Assembly (NCBI RefSeq): GCF_016132545.1
Contig: NZ_CP066167.1
Location: 1,515,001 to 1,579,000 of the forward strand
Origin: Spongiibacter nanhainus
Lineage (GTDB): Bacteria; Pseudomonadota; Gammaproteobacteria; Pseudomonadales; Spongiibacteraceae
Direction of reading: 5' to 3'
Length of the DNA: 64,000 nucleotides
The first letter of the stretch is position 1. The number at the start of each line of letters is the position of its first letter. The notes beneath the pieces are model-generated. The model saw only the letters and a list, made by a program, of their open reading frames with translations, had not been told where the DNA came from and made no database searches. Shown here in pieces: positions 52,225-61,204 of the stretch. A program made the position numbers and the translations under genes.

Positions 52225-52356
52225 TCCAATTTCCCCTTTCCTTTATCACTAGAATCAGCCTCCTGAATTGCCGCGCTACACCGCCGCATGCAGATGCCGG
52301 TTTATGTCGATTTGACGCTGTTGTATCCTTGCCGCTCCCGTTGGAGAGAGTCGTTA

Positions 52357-54177
52357 ATGACGTATCAGGTCCTGGCGCGTAAATGGCGTCCTAAAACCTT
52401 TCGCGAAATGGCAGGGCAGAACCACGTGCTCAAGGCGCTGGTCAATGCTCTGGACCACGACCGACTCCATCACGCCTATCTGTTTACCGGTACCCGCGGC
52501 GTGGGCAAGACCACCATTGCGCGGATTCTCGCCAAGTGTCTGAATTGCGAAACCGGTGTCAGCTCCGAGCCCTGCGGCCAGTGCCAAAACTGTGTCGCCA
52601 TCAGTGAGGGGCGCTTTGTCGATCTGATAGAGGTAGACGCGGCCTCCCGTACCAAAGTCGAAGATACCCGGGAGTTGCTGGACAATGTCCAATACACGCC
52701 TACCCAGGGGCGCTACAAGGTCTACCTCATCGACGAGGTGCACATGCTCAGCGCCAGCAGCTTTAATGCGCTGCTGAAAACCCTGGAAGAGCCACCGCCC
52801 CATGTGAAATTTCTGCTGGCGACCACCGACCCGCAGAAAATTCCTGCCACTATTCTGTCCCGCTGTCTGCAGTTCAGCCTTAAGAACCTGACGCCAGAGC
52901 GGGTGGTGGACTACCTGAAAACGATCCTCGAAAAGGAAATGATCACCTTTGACGAGGGCGCCCTGTGGCTGTTGGGGCGCGCCGCCGAGGGCAGTATGCG
53001 GGACGCCTTGTCCCTTACCGATCAGGCCATCGCCTTTGGTTCGGGCAAATTGGGTGAAGAAGACGTCCGGCAGATGCTGGGCACCATCGACCACGCGGCG
53101 GTGTACCGCCTGATAAAGGCCTTGGCCGCCAGAGACGGCGCGGGTCTGCTGAATTTGGTGGCAGAGCTGTCTGAGGCCGGTGTCGATTTTGCCGGCTTGG
53201 TGGCTGAGCTGTTAGTGGTATTGCACCGCATCGCCATTGCTCAGACTGTACCGGAGGGGCTGGACAACAGCCTGGGTGATCGGGAGCAGATATTGGAATT
53301 GGCGGCGACGCTCAGTGCGGAGGACGTCCAGTTTTACTACCAAATGACCTTGATGGGTCGCCGGGATTTGGGGCTCGCACCGGATTTGCGTGCCGGACTG
53401 GAGATGCTGCTGCTGAGATTGCTGGCCTTTAAACCCGAAGGGGTTGCGGCGCCGCCCACTGAGCCACTGAGCGCATCACCGGCAGGCGGGGAGGCTGCCC
53501 CTTCGACAAAAAAGCCATCGGCGCAAGTCCCGCCGGATAGGCCGCCGGAGCCGGCTGTGCCCGTTCCGCCGGAGCGGGCTGCGCCAACCAACTCAGCAGA
53601 AGCGCCGCCACCGCCGCCGGCTCCAGAAGTGGAGCAAGACAGCGATGATCGGGGCGCCGCTGCAGCGGTTCCCACTGAGCCGGTCGCTACACCACCTGCC
53701 CCAAACGTCGATACCCCAGCTCCCGAGCCAGAGCCAGCGCCTCCGCCCTACGCTGGGCCTGACCGGGCACCCTTGGCGCTGGACGAATTGAGCCCGGCCA
53801 GTTGGCGGGAACGCTTTGAGGAATTTGCCCTGCCCGGTATGCTGGGCAGTGTCGCCGCCCATTGCCAGATTCAGTCCCAGCAGGGCAACTGCATCGATTT
53901 TGTGATTGCCGAGGCCAACGCCACGCTGCTGAATGAGCGGCATATAGAGCGCCTTCAGGAGCGTCTCAGCGAGTATTTTGGTACGCCTTTGCAGGTTCGC
54001 GTCAATGAGGGCGAGTGTGGCGAGGAGACACCGGCACGTTGGAAGGAAAGGCAGCTGGCCGCCCAATTGGCGGCGGCCCAACAGGCCTTCTCCAGCGACC
54101 CCTCGGTACAGGCCCTGATCGAGACATTTGACGGGCAGCTGGACATGGACTCTGTCACCCTGGCTGAGAAGGGGTGA
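52357..54177 (+). CDS. dnaX: DNA polymerase III subunits tau and (by frameshift) gamma
   Basis: This 606-residue clamp-loader ATPase (tau form) has Walker A GTRGVGKT (45-52), zinc Cys C64, C73, C76 and C79, 'YLIDEVHMLS' as Walker B, and the 'ATTDPQKIPATILSRC' sensor. A Pro/Ala-rich linker (about 370-470) leads to the C-terminal tau domains that bind DnaB and the polymerase. In the linker the sequence A AAA AAG (53508-53514) is in exactly the frame that slips in E. coli dnaX. A -1 shift there reaches TAG at 53538-53540 and gives a 394-residue gamma form. The ATG at 52357 follows TTGGAGAGAG. ybaB and recR follow, the usual operon. Confidence 0.96.
   Translation: MTYQVLARKWRPKTFREMAGQNHVLKALVNALDHDRLHHAYLFTGTRGVGKTTIARILAKCLNCETGVSSEPCGQCQNCVAISEGRFVDLIEVDAASRTKVEDTRELLDNVQYTPTQGRYKVYLIDEVHMLSASSFNALLKTLEEPPPHVKFLLATTDPQKIPATILSRCLQFSLKNLTPERVVDYLKTILEKEMITFDEGALWLLGRAAEGSMRDALSLTDQAIAFGSGKLGEEDVRQMLGTIDHAAVYRLIKALAARDGAGLLNLVAELSEAGVDFAGLVAELLVVLHRIAIAQTVPEGLDNSLGDREQILELAATLSAEDVQFYYQMTLMGRRDLGLAPDLRAGLEMLLLRLLAFKPEGVAAPPTEPLSASPAGGEAAPSTKKPSAQVPPDRPPEPAVPVPPERAAPTNSAEAPPPPPAPEVEQDSDDRGAAAAVPTEPVATPPAPNVDTPAPEPEPAPPPYAGPDRAPLALDELSPASWRERFEEFALPGMLGSVAAHCQIQSQQGNCIDFVIAEANATLLNERHIERLQERLSEYFGTPLQVRVNEGECGEETPARWKERQLAAQLAAAQQAFSSDPSVQALIETFDGQLDMDSVTLAEKG
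53488..53540 (+). promoter_or_regulatory. Programmed -1 frameshift signal in dnaX
   Basis: The slippery heptamer A AAA AAG sits at 53508-53514 with codons ACA-AAA-AAG. A Shine-Dalgarno-like GGGGAGG (53488-53494) lies 13 bases upstream, where E. coli has its stimulatory AGGGAG. After a -1 slip the new frame reads eight codons (A-I-G-A-S-P-A-G) and stops at TAG (53538-53540). GC-rich inverted repeats just downstream can form stem-loops. This reproduces all parts of the E. coli gamma-producing signal. Confidence 0.8.
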
Positions 54178-54225
54178 TACCGGTGTGGCGCAAGCCCGCT
54201 TTTATCTAATGACAGGAACAGAGAT

Positions 54226-54549
54226 ATGAAAGCCGACCTTAATGAATTGATGAAAAAAGCCTCCGAAATGCAGGAGAAAATGCAGCAGGCCCAAGAAGAG
54301 CTGGCCAAGAAGGAAGTGACTGGCGAATCCGGTGCCGGGATGGTGAAGGTGGTGATGAACGGTCGCCACGATGTGCGTCGTGTCACTATCGACGACAGCC
54401 TGATGGGGGAGGACAAGGAAATGTTGGAGGACCTGGTGGCGGCAGCAGTGAACGATGCCGTGCGTAAGGTCGAGGCCAACAATCAGGACCAAATGAGCGG
54501 TATGTTGTCGGGCATGGGAATGCCGGGCGGCTTCAAGATGCCCTTTTAA
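54226..54549 (+). CDS. ybaB: YbaB/EbfC nucleoid-associated protein
   Basis: This 107-residue dimeric DNA-binding protein has '[53 protein letters not shown]' and the Met/Gly-rich C-terminal tail typical of the family. It sits between dnaX and recR as in most gammaproteobacteria, 48 bases after the dnaX stop and 20 bases before recR. The family coats DNA without strong sequence specificity and is linked to recombination and repair by this context. Confidence 0.95.
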   Translation: MKADLNELMKKASEMQEKMQQAQEELAKKEVTGESGAGMVKVVMNGRHDVRRVTIDDSLMGEDKEMLEDLVAAAVNDAVRKVEANNQDQMSGMLSGMGMPGGFKMPF

Positions 54550-54569
54550 GTGCATAGCGGATTATCTGA

Positions 54570-55175
54570 ATGAGCAGCCAGTACAGCCCGCTGATAGACG
54601 AATTGATTGAGGCGCTTCGATGCCTGCCAGGGGTGGGCCCTAAAAGTGCCCAGCGGATGAGTTTTCAGCTGCTGGAGCGCAACCGCAGCGGTGGTGCGCG
54701 GCTGGCTAAAGCTTTGGAAGCGGCCATCGACAAGGTTGGACACTGTCGTAGTTGCCGTACTTTAACGGAGCTGGATGAGTGTCTGGTATGCGCCAACCCC
54801 AAACGAGACCGGCGCACCATTTGTGTGGTGGAGTCGCCGGCCGACGTACTGGCTTTTGAGCAAAGCGGCGATTACCGCGGGGTTTACTTTGTGTTGATGG
54901 GACACCTGTCACCTATCGATGGCATCGGCCCCGCCGAGATCGGTATCGATCTGCTGGTGGAAAGAGTCAAAGCGCTGGCAGTGGAAGAATTGATCCTGGC
55001 CACCAACCCCACAGTAGAGGGGGAGGCCACAGCCTACTATATTAGTGAACAGATGCGTCAGTTGGGCGTGGCGGTCAGCCGCATCGCTCACGGCGTGCCC
55101 CTGGGCGGGGAGTTGGAATACGTCGATGCCGGTACGCTGGCCCATGCATTAAAAGGACGGCAACGTTTTGAGTGA
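54570..55175 (+). CDS. recR: Recombination mediator protein RecR
   Basis: This 201-residue RecFOR-pathway protein helps load RecA at gaps. It has the helix-hairpin-helix ('[20 protein letters not shown]'), the C4 zinc finger (CRSC...CLVC, about 57-72) and the Toprim domain ('[14 protein letters not shown]', '[20 protein letters not shown]'). Its last 8 bases overlap the start of rnd, which begins at TTG inside 'cgttttgagtga', so the two may be translationally coupled. Confidence 0.96.
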   Translation: MSSQYSPLIDELIEALRCLPGVGPKSAQRMSFQLLERNRSGGARLAKALEAAIDKVGHCRSCRTLTELDECLVCANPKRDRRTICVVESPADVLAFEQSGDYRGVYFVLMGHLSPIDGIGPAEIGIDLLVERVKALAVEELILATNPTVEGEATAYYISEQMRQLGVAVSRIAHGVPLGGELEYVDAGTLAHALKGRQRFE

Positions 55176-56304
55176 CAGCTCGCAATTGGATGAACAGATA
55201 GATTTCCACTACATCGATAGCGACCAGGCCTTAAGCGCCAGTTGCCAGCGCTGGCAGAGCGCCGATTTTATCGCTCTGGATACCGAGTTTATTCGCACCG
55301 ATACCTTTTATCCCATTGCTGGCTTACTGCAGGTTGGCTGCCTGGGTGAAACTGCCCTTATCGACCCACTGGAGATAGCGGATTGGTCGCCTTTTTTAGA
55401 CCTGCTGCGAGCGCCGTCAATTACCAAGGTTTTGCATTCCTGCAGTGAAGATTTTGAAGTCTTTCTGCGCCTGTTCGACTGTGTTCCAACGCCGGTGTTG
55501 GACACCCAAATCGGCGCCGCGCTGGCCGGCATGGGGGTTGGACTTAGCTATCAGAAGCTGGTGCTGGCGGTGCTGGATATTCACCTGGAAAAAGGCGAAA
55601 CCCGCTCGGATTGGTTGCAGCGCCCTCTGACCGACAACCAACAGCTGTATGCTGCCTTGGATGTCTTCTACCTACAGCAGATTTACCCGATGCTTGTGGC
55701 GCGCTTGGAAGAGCTTGGGCGCACTGATTGGTGGCAGCAGGAGGGCGATCTGCAAGTGGCGTCATCCTCGCCTACACCACCGGAGCTGTCTTACCAGCGT
55801 CTTAAGTCGCTGTGGAAGCTCACTCCCCGTCAGCAGTTGGCGGCGAGAATGTTATGTGAATGGCGGGAAACAGAAGCCCGTCGCAAAGATGTGCCTCGGG
55901 GACGCATTCTCAAAGATCCCATCTGTCAGGAAGTGGCCCGACGTATGCCGGATACCACCGGGGCACTGGCATCGGTAAAAGACTTGTCGCCGGGGGTGGT
56001 ACGGCGTAACGGCGACACCATCTTGTCGCTGATAGCGGCAGCCAAAGACGTCCCGGAGGATGAATTGCCGGTGCTGGCTGAACGCCCACTGAGCCGGGAG
56101 CAGTCCCAACTGGTCAAGTCATTGCGACGCTGCTGTGAAGAAGTGGCCAACGAGCTGGCGCTTCCGGTGGAAGTATTGACCAGAAAGCGGGAGTTGGAGG
56201 CGGTGATTCGCGATGGTGAATTACCCGCTGATGTGCCGCTTTGGCGTCGACAGTTGTTGACGCCGTGTCTCGAATCAGCGAACAGCTCAGCGGGCGGGGA
56301 GTAG
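55168..56304 (+). CDS. rnd: Ribonuclease D
   Basis: This 378-residue DEDDy 3'-5' exoribonuclease trims tRNA and other stable RNA 3' ends. Exo motifs: '[14 protein letters not shown]' (DxE), '[16 protein letters not shown]', and '[15 protein letters not shown]' (Tyr-x3-Asp). The C-terminal half carries the HRDC domain ('[33 protein letters not shown]'). The start is a TTG at 55168 overlapping recR; a better start was not found. The order rnd-ycgL-ycgN is typical of gammaproteobacteria. Confidence 0.93.
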   Translation: MSDSSQLDEQIDFHYIDSDQALSASCQRWQSADFIALDTEFIRTDTFYPIAGLLQVGCLGETALIDPLEIADWSPFLDLLRAPSITKVLHSCSEDFEVFLRLFDCVPTPVLDTQIGAALAGMGVGLSYQKLVLAVLDIHLEKGETRSDWLQRPLTDNQQLYAALDVFYLQQIYPMLVARLEELGRTDWWQQEGDLQVASSSPTPPELSYQRLKSLWKLTPRQQLAARMLCEWRETEARRKDVPRGRILKDPICQEVARRMPDTTGALASVKDLSPGVVRRNGDTILSLIAAAKDVPEDELPVLAERPLSREQSQLVKSLRRCCEEVANELALPVEVLTRKRELEAVIRDGELPADVPLWRRQLLTPCLESANSSAGGE

Positions 56305-56310
56305 CCAGGC

Positions 56311-56577
56311 GTGAAACAAATATGTGCGGTGTACCGCAGCCCGAAAAAAGAGGGCATGTACCTCTACGTGGATCACCACTTGGATTTGGCTGAGGTGCCC
56401 GAAGCCCTGTTGCTGCAGTTTGGCAAGCCTGAACGAGCGATGACCTTGGTGCTTCACCCCGAGCGCAAGTTGGCGCGAGCCGACGTAGTGAAAGTGATGG
56501 AGGCGATAGCAGAAAACGGCTACTACCTGCAGTTGCCACCCCAGCCTGAGGCCCCTTTGTCGCCCAGGGAGTCGTGA
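56311..56577 (+). CDS. ycgL: YcgL domain-containing protein
   Basis: This 88-residue protein matches the YcgL family: '[17 protein letters not shown]', '[49 protein letters not shown]'. The family has a small alpha/beta fold with no established activity, though it is nearly always encoded next to rnd. It starts at GTG (56311), 6 bases after rnd, and its stop overlaps the ycgN ribosome-binding site. Confidence 0.93.
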   Translation: MKQICAVYRSPKKEGMYLYVDHHLDLAEVPEALLLQFGKPERAMTLVLHPERKLARADVVKVMEAIAENGYYLQLPPQPEAPLSPRES

Positions 56578-56579
56578 GG

Positions 56580-57029
56580 ATGATCGCCGCTGTGGCGCCT
56601 TTTTGGCGCAGCAAATCACTGGCTGAAATGAGCCCCCGCGAGTGGGAGCTGCTTTGTGATGGTTGCGGTAAGTGTTGCCTCCACAAGCTAGAGGACGAGG
56701 ACAGCGGCGAGGTATTTTATACCGATGTCGCCTGCCGGCTGCTGGATCTAGAAAGCTGTCAGTGCCGGGATTACCCCCGGCGTTTGGAGCGGGTACCCGA
56801 CTGCCTTCAGTTGCGTCCGTCGGATGTTCAGCAGTTTCACTGGTTGCCAGAATCCTGCGCCTATCGGCGTCTGTCAGAAGGGCGGGGCTTAGCCTCCTGG
56901 CACCCTCTGGTCAGCGGCGATGACAGCAGCGTACACAGCGCCGGTGTATCGGTTAGGCATCGCTGCGTGAGTGAAGCCCAGGTCGCCGACGAGGACCTGG
57001 AAGAACACATTATTAACTGGATTGAGTGA
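56580..57029 (+). CDS. ycgN: YcgN family cysteine-cluster protein (UPF0260)
   Basis: This 149-residue protein is rich in Cys arranged as '[14 protein letters not shown]', '[20 protein letters not shown]' and 'PDCLQLRP', as in UPF0260; metal or iron-sulphur binding is likely but unproven. The ATG at 56580 lies 2 bases after the ycgL stop; a GTG at 56574 overlapping that stop would add two residues. The stop overlaps the possible GTG start of the next gene (GTGA). Confidence 0.92.
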   Translation: MIAAVAPFWRSKSLAEMSPREWELLCDGCGKCCLHKLEDEDSGEVFYTDVACRLLDLESCQCRDYPRRLERVPDCLQLRPSDVQQFHWLPESCAYRRLSEGRGLASWHPLVSGDDSSVHSAGVSVRHRCVSEAQVADEDLEEHIINWIE

Positions 57030-57430
57030 CAACGATGATAGACCCCAATGATTACCAGTTTTCCTGGCAGGTTTACTTGGGCGTTGGCTTATTGGCGATG
57101 CTGCTGTGGGTGGCTCTGCTGTGGGGGCTTAAGTCATTCTTTTTGCGACTATGGTTAATCCTGGCCGCTGCCGCGTTTTTGTTTATGCCGGTCAAGCATC
57201 CCGACGACGTTACCCTGTGGGTCCCGGCCAGTGTTGGGTCGGTGCTGAGTTGGATCACCGCCGGGCTCGATAGCGCTATGCCAGCCTTGGTCGCATTAGG
57301 CGGTGGTCAGGTGTTGGCACTAGTGATCGCCTTGCTGGTCGCCGTGGTGCTTAGCCGCCGGCAACCTCAAGCCGCCAACAGCGCGCCGGCCCAGCGCCGC
57401 GAGCCCGAGCTGGATAGCGGTAAGGGTTAA
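57026..57430 (+). CDS. Hypothetical small membrane protein
   Basis: I do not recognise a named family for this 134-residue protein. It has three hydrophobic helices (about 16-35, 38-55, 85-110), with a Pro-containing loop between the second and third, and a Pro/Ala/Arg-rich cytoplasmic tail. The start overlaps the ycgN stop (GTG at 57026, or ATG at 57035), so it is the last gene of the rnd-ycgL-ycgN operon. It ends 20 bases before the hairpin repeat array. Confidence 0.65.
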   Translation: MTTMIDPNDYQFSWQVYLGVGLLAMLLWVALLWGLKSFFLRLWLILAAAAFLFMPVKHPDDVTLWVPASVGSVLSWITAGLDSAMPALVALGGGQVLALVIALLVAVVLSRRQPQAANSAPAQRREPELDSGKG

Positions 57431-57451
57431 CAATCACGGCTCGTTGGCCGG

Positions 57452-57882
57452 GTAGGACGGACATCGCCTTTTATGTCCGTCGCAATATCGGTGGACAGAT
57501 ACAGCGTTGTCCACCCTACGCTCCAAGCCATCGTTTGCGATCACAGCCCGGTGGACGGACATCGCCTTTCATATCCGTTGCAATATCAGGGGACAGATAC
57601 AGCGTTGTCCACCCTACATTCCACGCCATCGTTTGTGATCACAGCCCGGTAGGACGGACATCGCCTTTTATGTCTGTCGCAATATCGGTGGACAGATACA
57701 GCGTTGTCCACCCTACACTCCACGCCATCGTTTGTGATCACAGCCCGGTAGGACGGACATCGCCTTTTATGTCCGTCGCAATATCGGTGGACAGATACAG
57801 CGTTGTCCACCCTACACTCCACGCCATCATTTGTGATCACAGGCGCGTAGGATGGACATCGATTTCTATGTCCGTCAACGTC
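57452..57882. repeat. Tandem array of about 99-bp REP/BIME-like hairpin repeats
   Basis: Four full units and one partial unit begin at about 57452, 57550, 57649, 57748 and 57847 (periods 98, 99, 99, 99). Each full unit holds two hairpins: ACGGACAT ... ATGTCCGT (loop of 8) and GTGGACA ... TGTCCAC (loop of 10). The outer ends GTAGG and CCTAC can also pair. The second unit carries GTGG in place of GTAGG and several base changes; the last is truncated and most diverged. The array lies between the converging rnd operon and pnt operon and probably affects 3'-end stability. No transposase gene is present in the window. Confidence 0.85.
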
Positions 57883-57890
57883 TCTCCCAC

Positions 57891-57920
57891 AAATAAAAAC
57901 GGGCACCGAAGTGCCCGTTT
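57891..57920 (-). terminator. Terminator of the pnt operon
   Basis: Read on the minus strand: stem AAACGGGCAC, TTCG tetraloop, GTGCCCGTTT, continuing TTATTT. It lies 31 bases after the pntB stop. On the plus strand the T-tract is only three bases, so termination is mainly leftward. Confidence 0.85.
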
Positions 57921-57950
57921 CTAATCGCTATGTCAGCAACACCGGTCTTC

Positions 57951-59315
57951 TTAATCGAAGGCCTTAATGATGCTGTTAAGCATTTCCTTGGCGTCGCCGA
58001 ACAACATGCGGGTGTTCTCTTTAAAGAACAGCGGGTTGTCGATGCCGGCAAAGCCGGAGGCCATGGAGCGCTTCATCACAAACACATTGCGGGCCATATC
58101 GACGTTGATGACCGGCATGCCGTAGATCGGGCTGCCTTCCATCTCCCGGGCCGCGGGGTTGACCACGTCGTTGGCACCGATGACGATCGCGACGTCGAAG
58201 GTGCTCATCCGCGGGTTGACCGCATCCATCTCCAACAGCAGGTCGTAGGACACGTCCGCTTCCGCCAGCAGCACGTTCATGTGGCCGGGCATCCGACCCG
58301 CCACCGGGTGGATGGCGTAGACCACTTCGGCGCCGTTCTTCTCGAGGATTTCCTGCAGCTCTTTCACCGCGTGCTGGGCCTGGGCCACCGCCATACCGTA
58401 GCCGGGCACCACCACCACACTGGTGGCCGCTTCCAGAACGTAGTAGGCGTCGTCTGCCGACATTGCCTTGGCCTCGCCCTCGATCTTGGCGGCACCGCCA
58501 CTGGACACGGCACTGAAGCCGCTGAACAGCACGTTGCTCAGAGAGCGGTTCATCGCCTTACACATGATCTGGGTGAGGATGATACCGCTGGCGCCAACCA
58601 GGGCACCGGCCACGATCAGAATGATGTTGTTGATGGCAAAACCCGCCGCACAGGCCGCCAGGCCCGAGTAGCTGTTCAGCAGTGAGATTACCACCGGCAT
58701 ATCGGCACCGCCGATGGGGATCACCAGCATGATGCCCAACAGTGCCGACAGTGCGATCACGATGTACAGGTAGAGGCTGACCTCTGGGTTGAGGCCAAAC
58801 AGCACCGCAAACACCACAATGCCAATGATCAGCGCGATGTTAAAAATGCGCTGACCGCCAAATACCAGGGGGCGACCGGGGATTTTCTCGCTGAGTTTGC
58901 CGTAGGCCACCAGTGAGCCGGTAAAGGTGACGCCACCGATCAGGATCGACAGCACAATGGTCACCAGCGAGAAGGCGCCAATGCCGGGGCCGTACAGGGC
59001 AGCCCAGCCCACCAGCAAACTGGCGATACCGCCAAAGCCGTTGAACAGTGCGACCATCTCCGGCATGGATGTCATCGCCACGCTGCGGGCCACCACGGCG
59101 CCAACGATGCCGCCGAGGATAAAGCCTACGGCGATCCACTTGTAGTCGATAATGCTGTGGTGGAGCAGGGTAATCACCACGGCGATCAGCATACCGATCG
59201 CCGACACCAGGTTACCCTTGCGGGCGGTGGCCGGCGAGCCCAGCATCTTTAAACCAAAAATAAACAGTACGGCCGCTGCCACATAGGACAGATTGACCAA
59301 CAGATCCATATTCAT
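57951..59315 (-). CDS. pntB: NAD(P) transhydrogenase subunit beta
   Basis: This 454-residue integral membrane subunit has eight or nine N-terminal helices (domain II) and the C-terminal NADP-binding domain III with 'VVPGYGMAVAQAQHAVKELQEIL', 'IHPVAGRMPGHMNVLLAEADVSYDLL', 'VIGANDVVNPAA' and 'FVMKRSMASGFAGIDNPLFF'. The complex couples proton entry to NADPH formation from NADH. It is the third gene of the operon and overlaps the preceding stop by one base (TAATG). Confidence 0.96.
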   Translation of the reverse strand: MNMDLLVNLSYVAAAVLFIFGLKMLGSPATARKGNLVSAIGMLIAVVITLLHHSIIDYKWIAVGFILGGIVGAVVARSVAMTSMPEMVALFNGFGGIASLLVGWAALYGPGIGAFSLVTIVLSILIGGVTFTGSLVAYGKLSEKIPGRPLVFGGQRIFNIALIIGIVVFAVLFGLNPEVSLYLYIVIALSALLGIMLVIPIGGADMPVVISLLNSYSGLAACAAGFAINNIILIVAGALVGASGIILTQIMCKAMNRSLSNVLFSGFSAVSSGGAAKIEGEAKAMSADDAYYVLEAATSVVVVPGYGMAVAQAQHAVKELQEILEKNGAEVVYAIHPVAGRMPGHMNVLLAEADVSYDLLLEMDAVNPRMSTFDVAIVIGANDVVNPAAREMEGSPIYGMPVINVDMARNVFVMKRSMASGFAGIDNPLFFKENTRMLFGDAKEMLNSIIKAFD

Positions 59316-59605
59316 TATTTAGACGCTCCCTCTTTCTTCTTGAACATCGCCAACATGCGGTCGGTCACCATGTAACCGCCGATCACGTTGATGGTGGCCA
59401 TGGCCACGGCGAGGGTACCCAGCACAGTGGCCAGGACGGTGTGCTCGGCGCCCGCCGAGGTGAGCGCGCCCACCAGGGTGATGCCCGAGATCGCGTTGGA
59501 GCCCGACATCAGCGGCGTGTGCAGCGTAGCGGGGACTTTGTTAATCAGCTCGAAGCCGAGAAATATCGATAGCACCAGGATGAATGCCAAAAAGACAATG
59601 TCCAT
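59315..59605 (-). CDS. pntAB: NAD(P) transhydrogenase subunit alpha, membrane part
   Basis: This 96-residue protein forms the membrane part of the alpha subunit. It has about three helices and includes 'TPLMSGSNAISGITLVGAL', the conserved loop of domain II. In E. coli this segment is fused to the NAD-binding domain; here it is a separate gene, the alpha-1/alpha-2/beta arrangement known from Rhodospirillum rubrum. It lies 10 bases after pntAA and overlaps pntB by one base. Confidence 0.93.
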   Translation of the reverse strand: MDIVFLAFILVLSIFLGFELINKVPATLHTPLMSGSNAISGITLVGALTSAGAEHTVLATVLGTLAVAMATINVIGGYMVTDRMLAMFKKKEGASK

Positions 59606-59615
59606 CTCAGCCTCC

Positions 59616-60749
59616 TTATTTGATCAAGTTTTTGATGGTGTCGTTCACAATCTCGCCACCGTGGGTGATGATGCAGCCCTGGAGGATGTCGTTGTCGAAG
59701 TCGACTTTGAACGCTTTGCCTTCCTGATCCCAGCCTTCATCGACCAGGTTAAACAGGTTGGAGGAGTACATCTGGCTGGCATCCCGGCTGACGTAGTTGG
59801 GCCAGTTGCCGGTGCCGATAATGGTGACGCCATCGACGTCGACAGTTTCACCGGCGACGGTGCCTTCGACGTTACCGCCACTCTCGGCGGCCATATCGAC
59901 AATGACGCTGCCGGGTTTCATGGCGGCGACCATATCTTTGGTAACCACCACCGGCGCCTTGCGGCCAAAGACCTGGGCAGTGGTGATCACAATGTCGGAC
60001 TCGGCGATCTGCTTCTTCTGGCCTTCCAACTGCAGCTGGCGCTGCTCCTCGGTCAGTTCCACCGCGTAGCCGTCTTTGGTCTGGCCGGTTTCACCCAGAT
60101 CGATCTCCAGGAATTTACCGCCCAGTGACTGGACCTGCTCGGCCACCACCGGACGGGTATCAAAGGCGACCACTTTGGCGCCGAGGCGCTTGGCGGTGGC
60201 GATGGCCTGAAGACCGGCGACACCGGCACCGATGACAAACACGGTGGCGGGTTTCAGGGTCCCGGCCGGCGTCATCATCATTGGCAAAATGCGGGGCAGC
60301 TTGGTGGCCGCCAGCAGTACCATTACGTAGCCGGCCAAACTGGCCTGGGAGCTCAGGGCGTCCATCTTTTGGCTGCGGGTACTGCGGGGGATCATTTCCA
60401 TGCTGATGGCGGTAATGCCGCGATCCCGGAATGCCTTGATCAAGTCGTGTTCGTTGAAGGGGTCCAGGTAGCTGATGTGGATACAGCCCTGTTTGAGTTG
60501 CGCGACTTCTCCAACGTCGGGTTTGCGGATGCGCAGCACGATGTCGGCAGCGGAGAGAATCGCGCTGCGATCGGCGATCACTTCGGCACCGGCGTCGGTG
60601 TACTCTTGGTCAGCGTAACCGCTGCCGGCCCCCAGGCCCGCTTCGATCTGCACTGTGGCCCCCGCGCGCACCAATTTCTTGGCGTCGGACGGGATTATCG
60701 CGACCCGATCCTCCCCCGCCGCGAGTTCTTTTGGAATTCCTATGAGCAT
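59616..60749 (-). CDS. pntAA: NAD(P) transhydrogenase subunit alpha, NAD-binding part
   Basis: This 377-residue soluble domain I is homologous to alanine dehydrogenase (compare the ald gene at 14939). It has 'MLIGIPKELAAGEDRVAIIPSDAKKL', 'MIPRSTRSQKMDALSSQASLAGYVMVLLAA', the NAD motif 'VFVIGAGVAGLQAIATAKRLGAKVVAFDTRP' and 'GYAVELTEEQRQLQLEGQKKQIAESDIVITTA'. As the first gene of the pnt operon it is preceded by a 455-base gap, where its promoter must lie. The complex supplies NADPH for lipid and storage-polymer synthesis. Confidence 0.96.
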   Translation of the reverse strand: MLIGIPKELAAGEDRVAIIPSDAKKLVRAGATVQIEAGLGAGSGYADQEYTDAGAEVIADRSAILSAADIVLRIRKPDVGEVAQLKQGCIHISYLDPFNEHDLIKAFRDRGITAISMEMIPRSTRSQKMDALSSQASLAGYVMVLLAATKLPRILPMMMTPAGTLKPATVFVIGAGVAGLQAIATAKRLGAKVVAFDTRPVVAEQVQSLGGKFLEIDLGETGQTKDGYAVELTEEQRQLQLEGQKKQIAESDIVITTAQVFGRKAPVVVTKDMVAAMKPGSVIVDMAAESGGNVEGTVAGETVDVDGVTIIGTGNWPNYVSRDASQMYSSNLFNLVDEGWDQEGKAFKVDFDNDILQGCIITHGGEIVNDTIKNLIK

Positions 60750-61204
60750 GTTGAAAATCCATTGTTGATTTTAGTGTTTTTCGTCCCCTGCCCAAGCGAG
60801 CAAAATGGCAGTGCGCTCGCAATAGCCCGGGAACAAACCGCCCATTTTATTACAATCGAGGCCATTTATCGAACCGGGATGTGTCGGGAAATTAGGGCGC
60901 AGTGCCGGAAAATGCTATAAAAGTTGCGAATAGGGTCATGTGCGCAATCAATGGTTACCGGCTGGCCTCGCTTTCCGAGGTAAATTGATAAGTTATTGGC
61001 GCGTCGAGTTTTTCTAGAAAAGTTGAGGTAACCAATCGTCGCAAGCTGTTTTAGGCAGATTTACCTATGGTGGTTGCTATTGGCTACCGCCTAGACTGCT
61101 CGAACTACGTCTTTGACAGGTGTAAATCAGGCGCAAACTGCCCGCTCGGTGTGTATCTTGGTCGGCGACATTGGCTCCAAAACCACTCGGTATTGCCATG
61201 AAAA
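60750..61204. other. Divergent intergenic region (pnt operon / histidine kinase)
   Basis: I see no gene in these 455 bases. They must carry two divergent promoters. An inverted pair TGGTTACC (60952-60959) / GGTAACCA (61027-61034), 67 bases apart, is the only symmetrical element I noticed; its meaning is unclear. No RNA gene or repeat was recognised. Confidence 0.4.

Noticed and set aside
57452-57882. CRISPR array
   Set aside because: The whole ~99-bp unit is repeated, with no unique spacers between short repeats, and there are no cas genes. The units are twin hairpins of REP/BIME type.
57535-57924. Repetitive protein encoded across the 99-bp repeats (plus strand), and a similar one on the minus strand at 57586-57906
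   Set aside because: The frames stay open only because the repeat period is a multiple of three. Both strands are open at once, the sequence is hairpin DNA, and there is no ribosome-binding site or family similarity.
57930-58685. 251-residue ORF antisense to pntB
   Set aside because: It is His/Val/Gly-rich low-complexity translation opposite a well-conserved membrane protein. No start signal or family.
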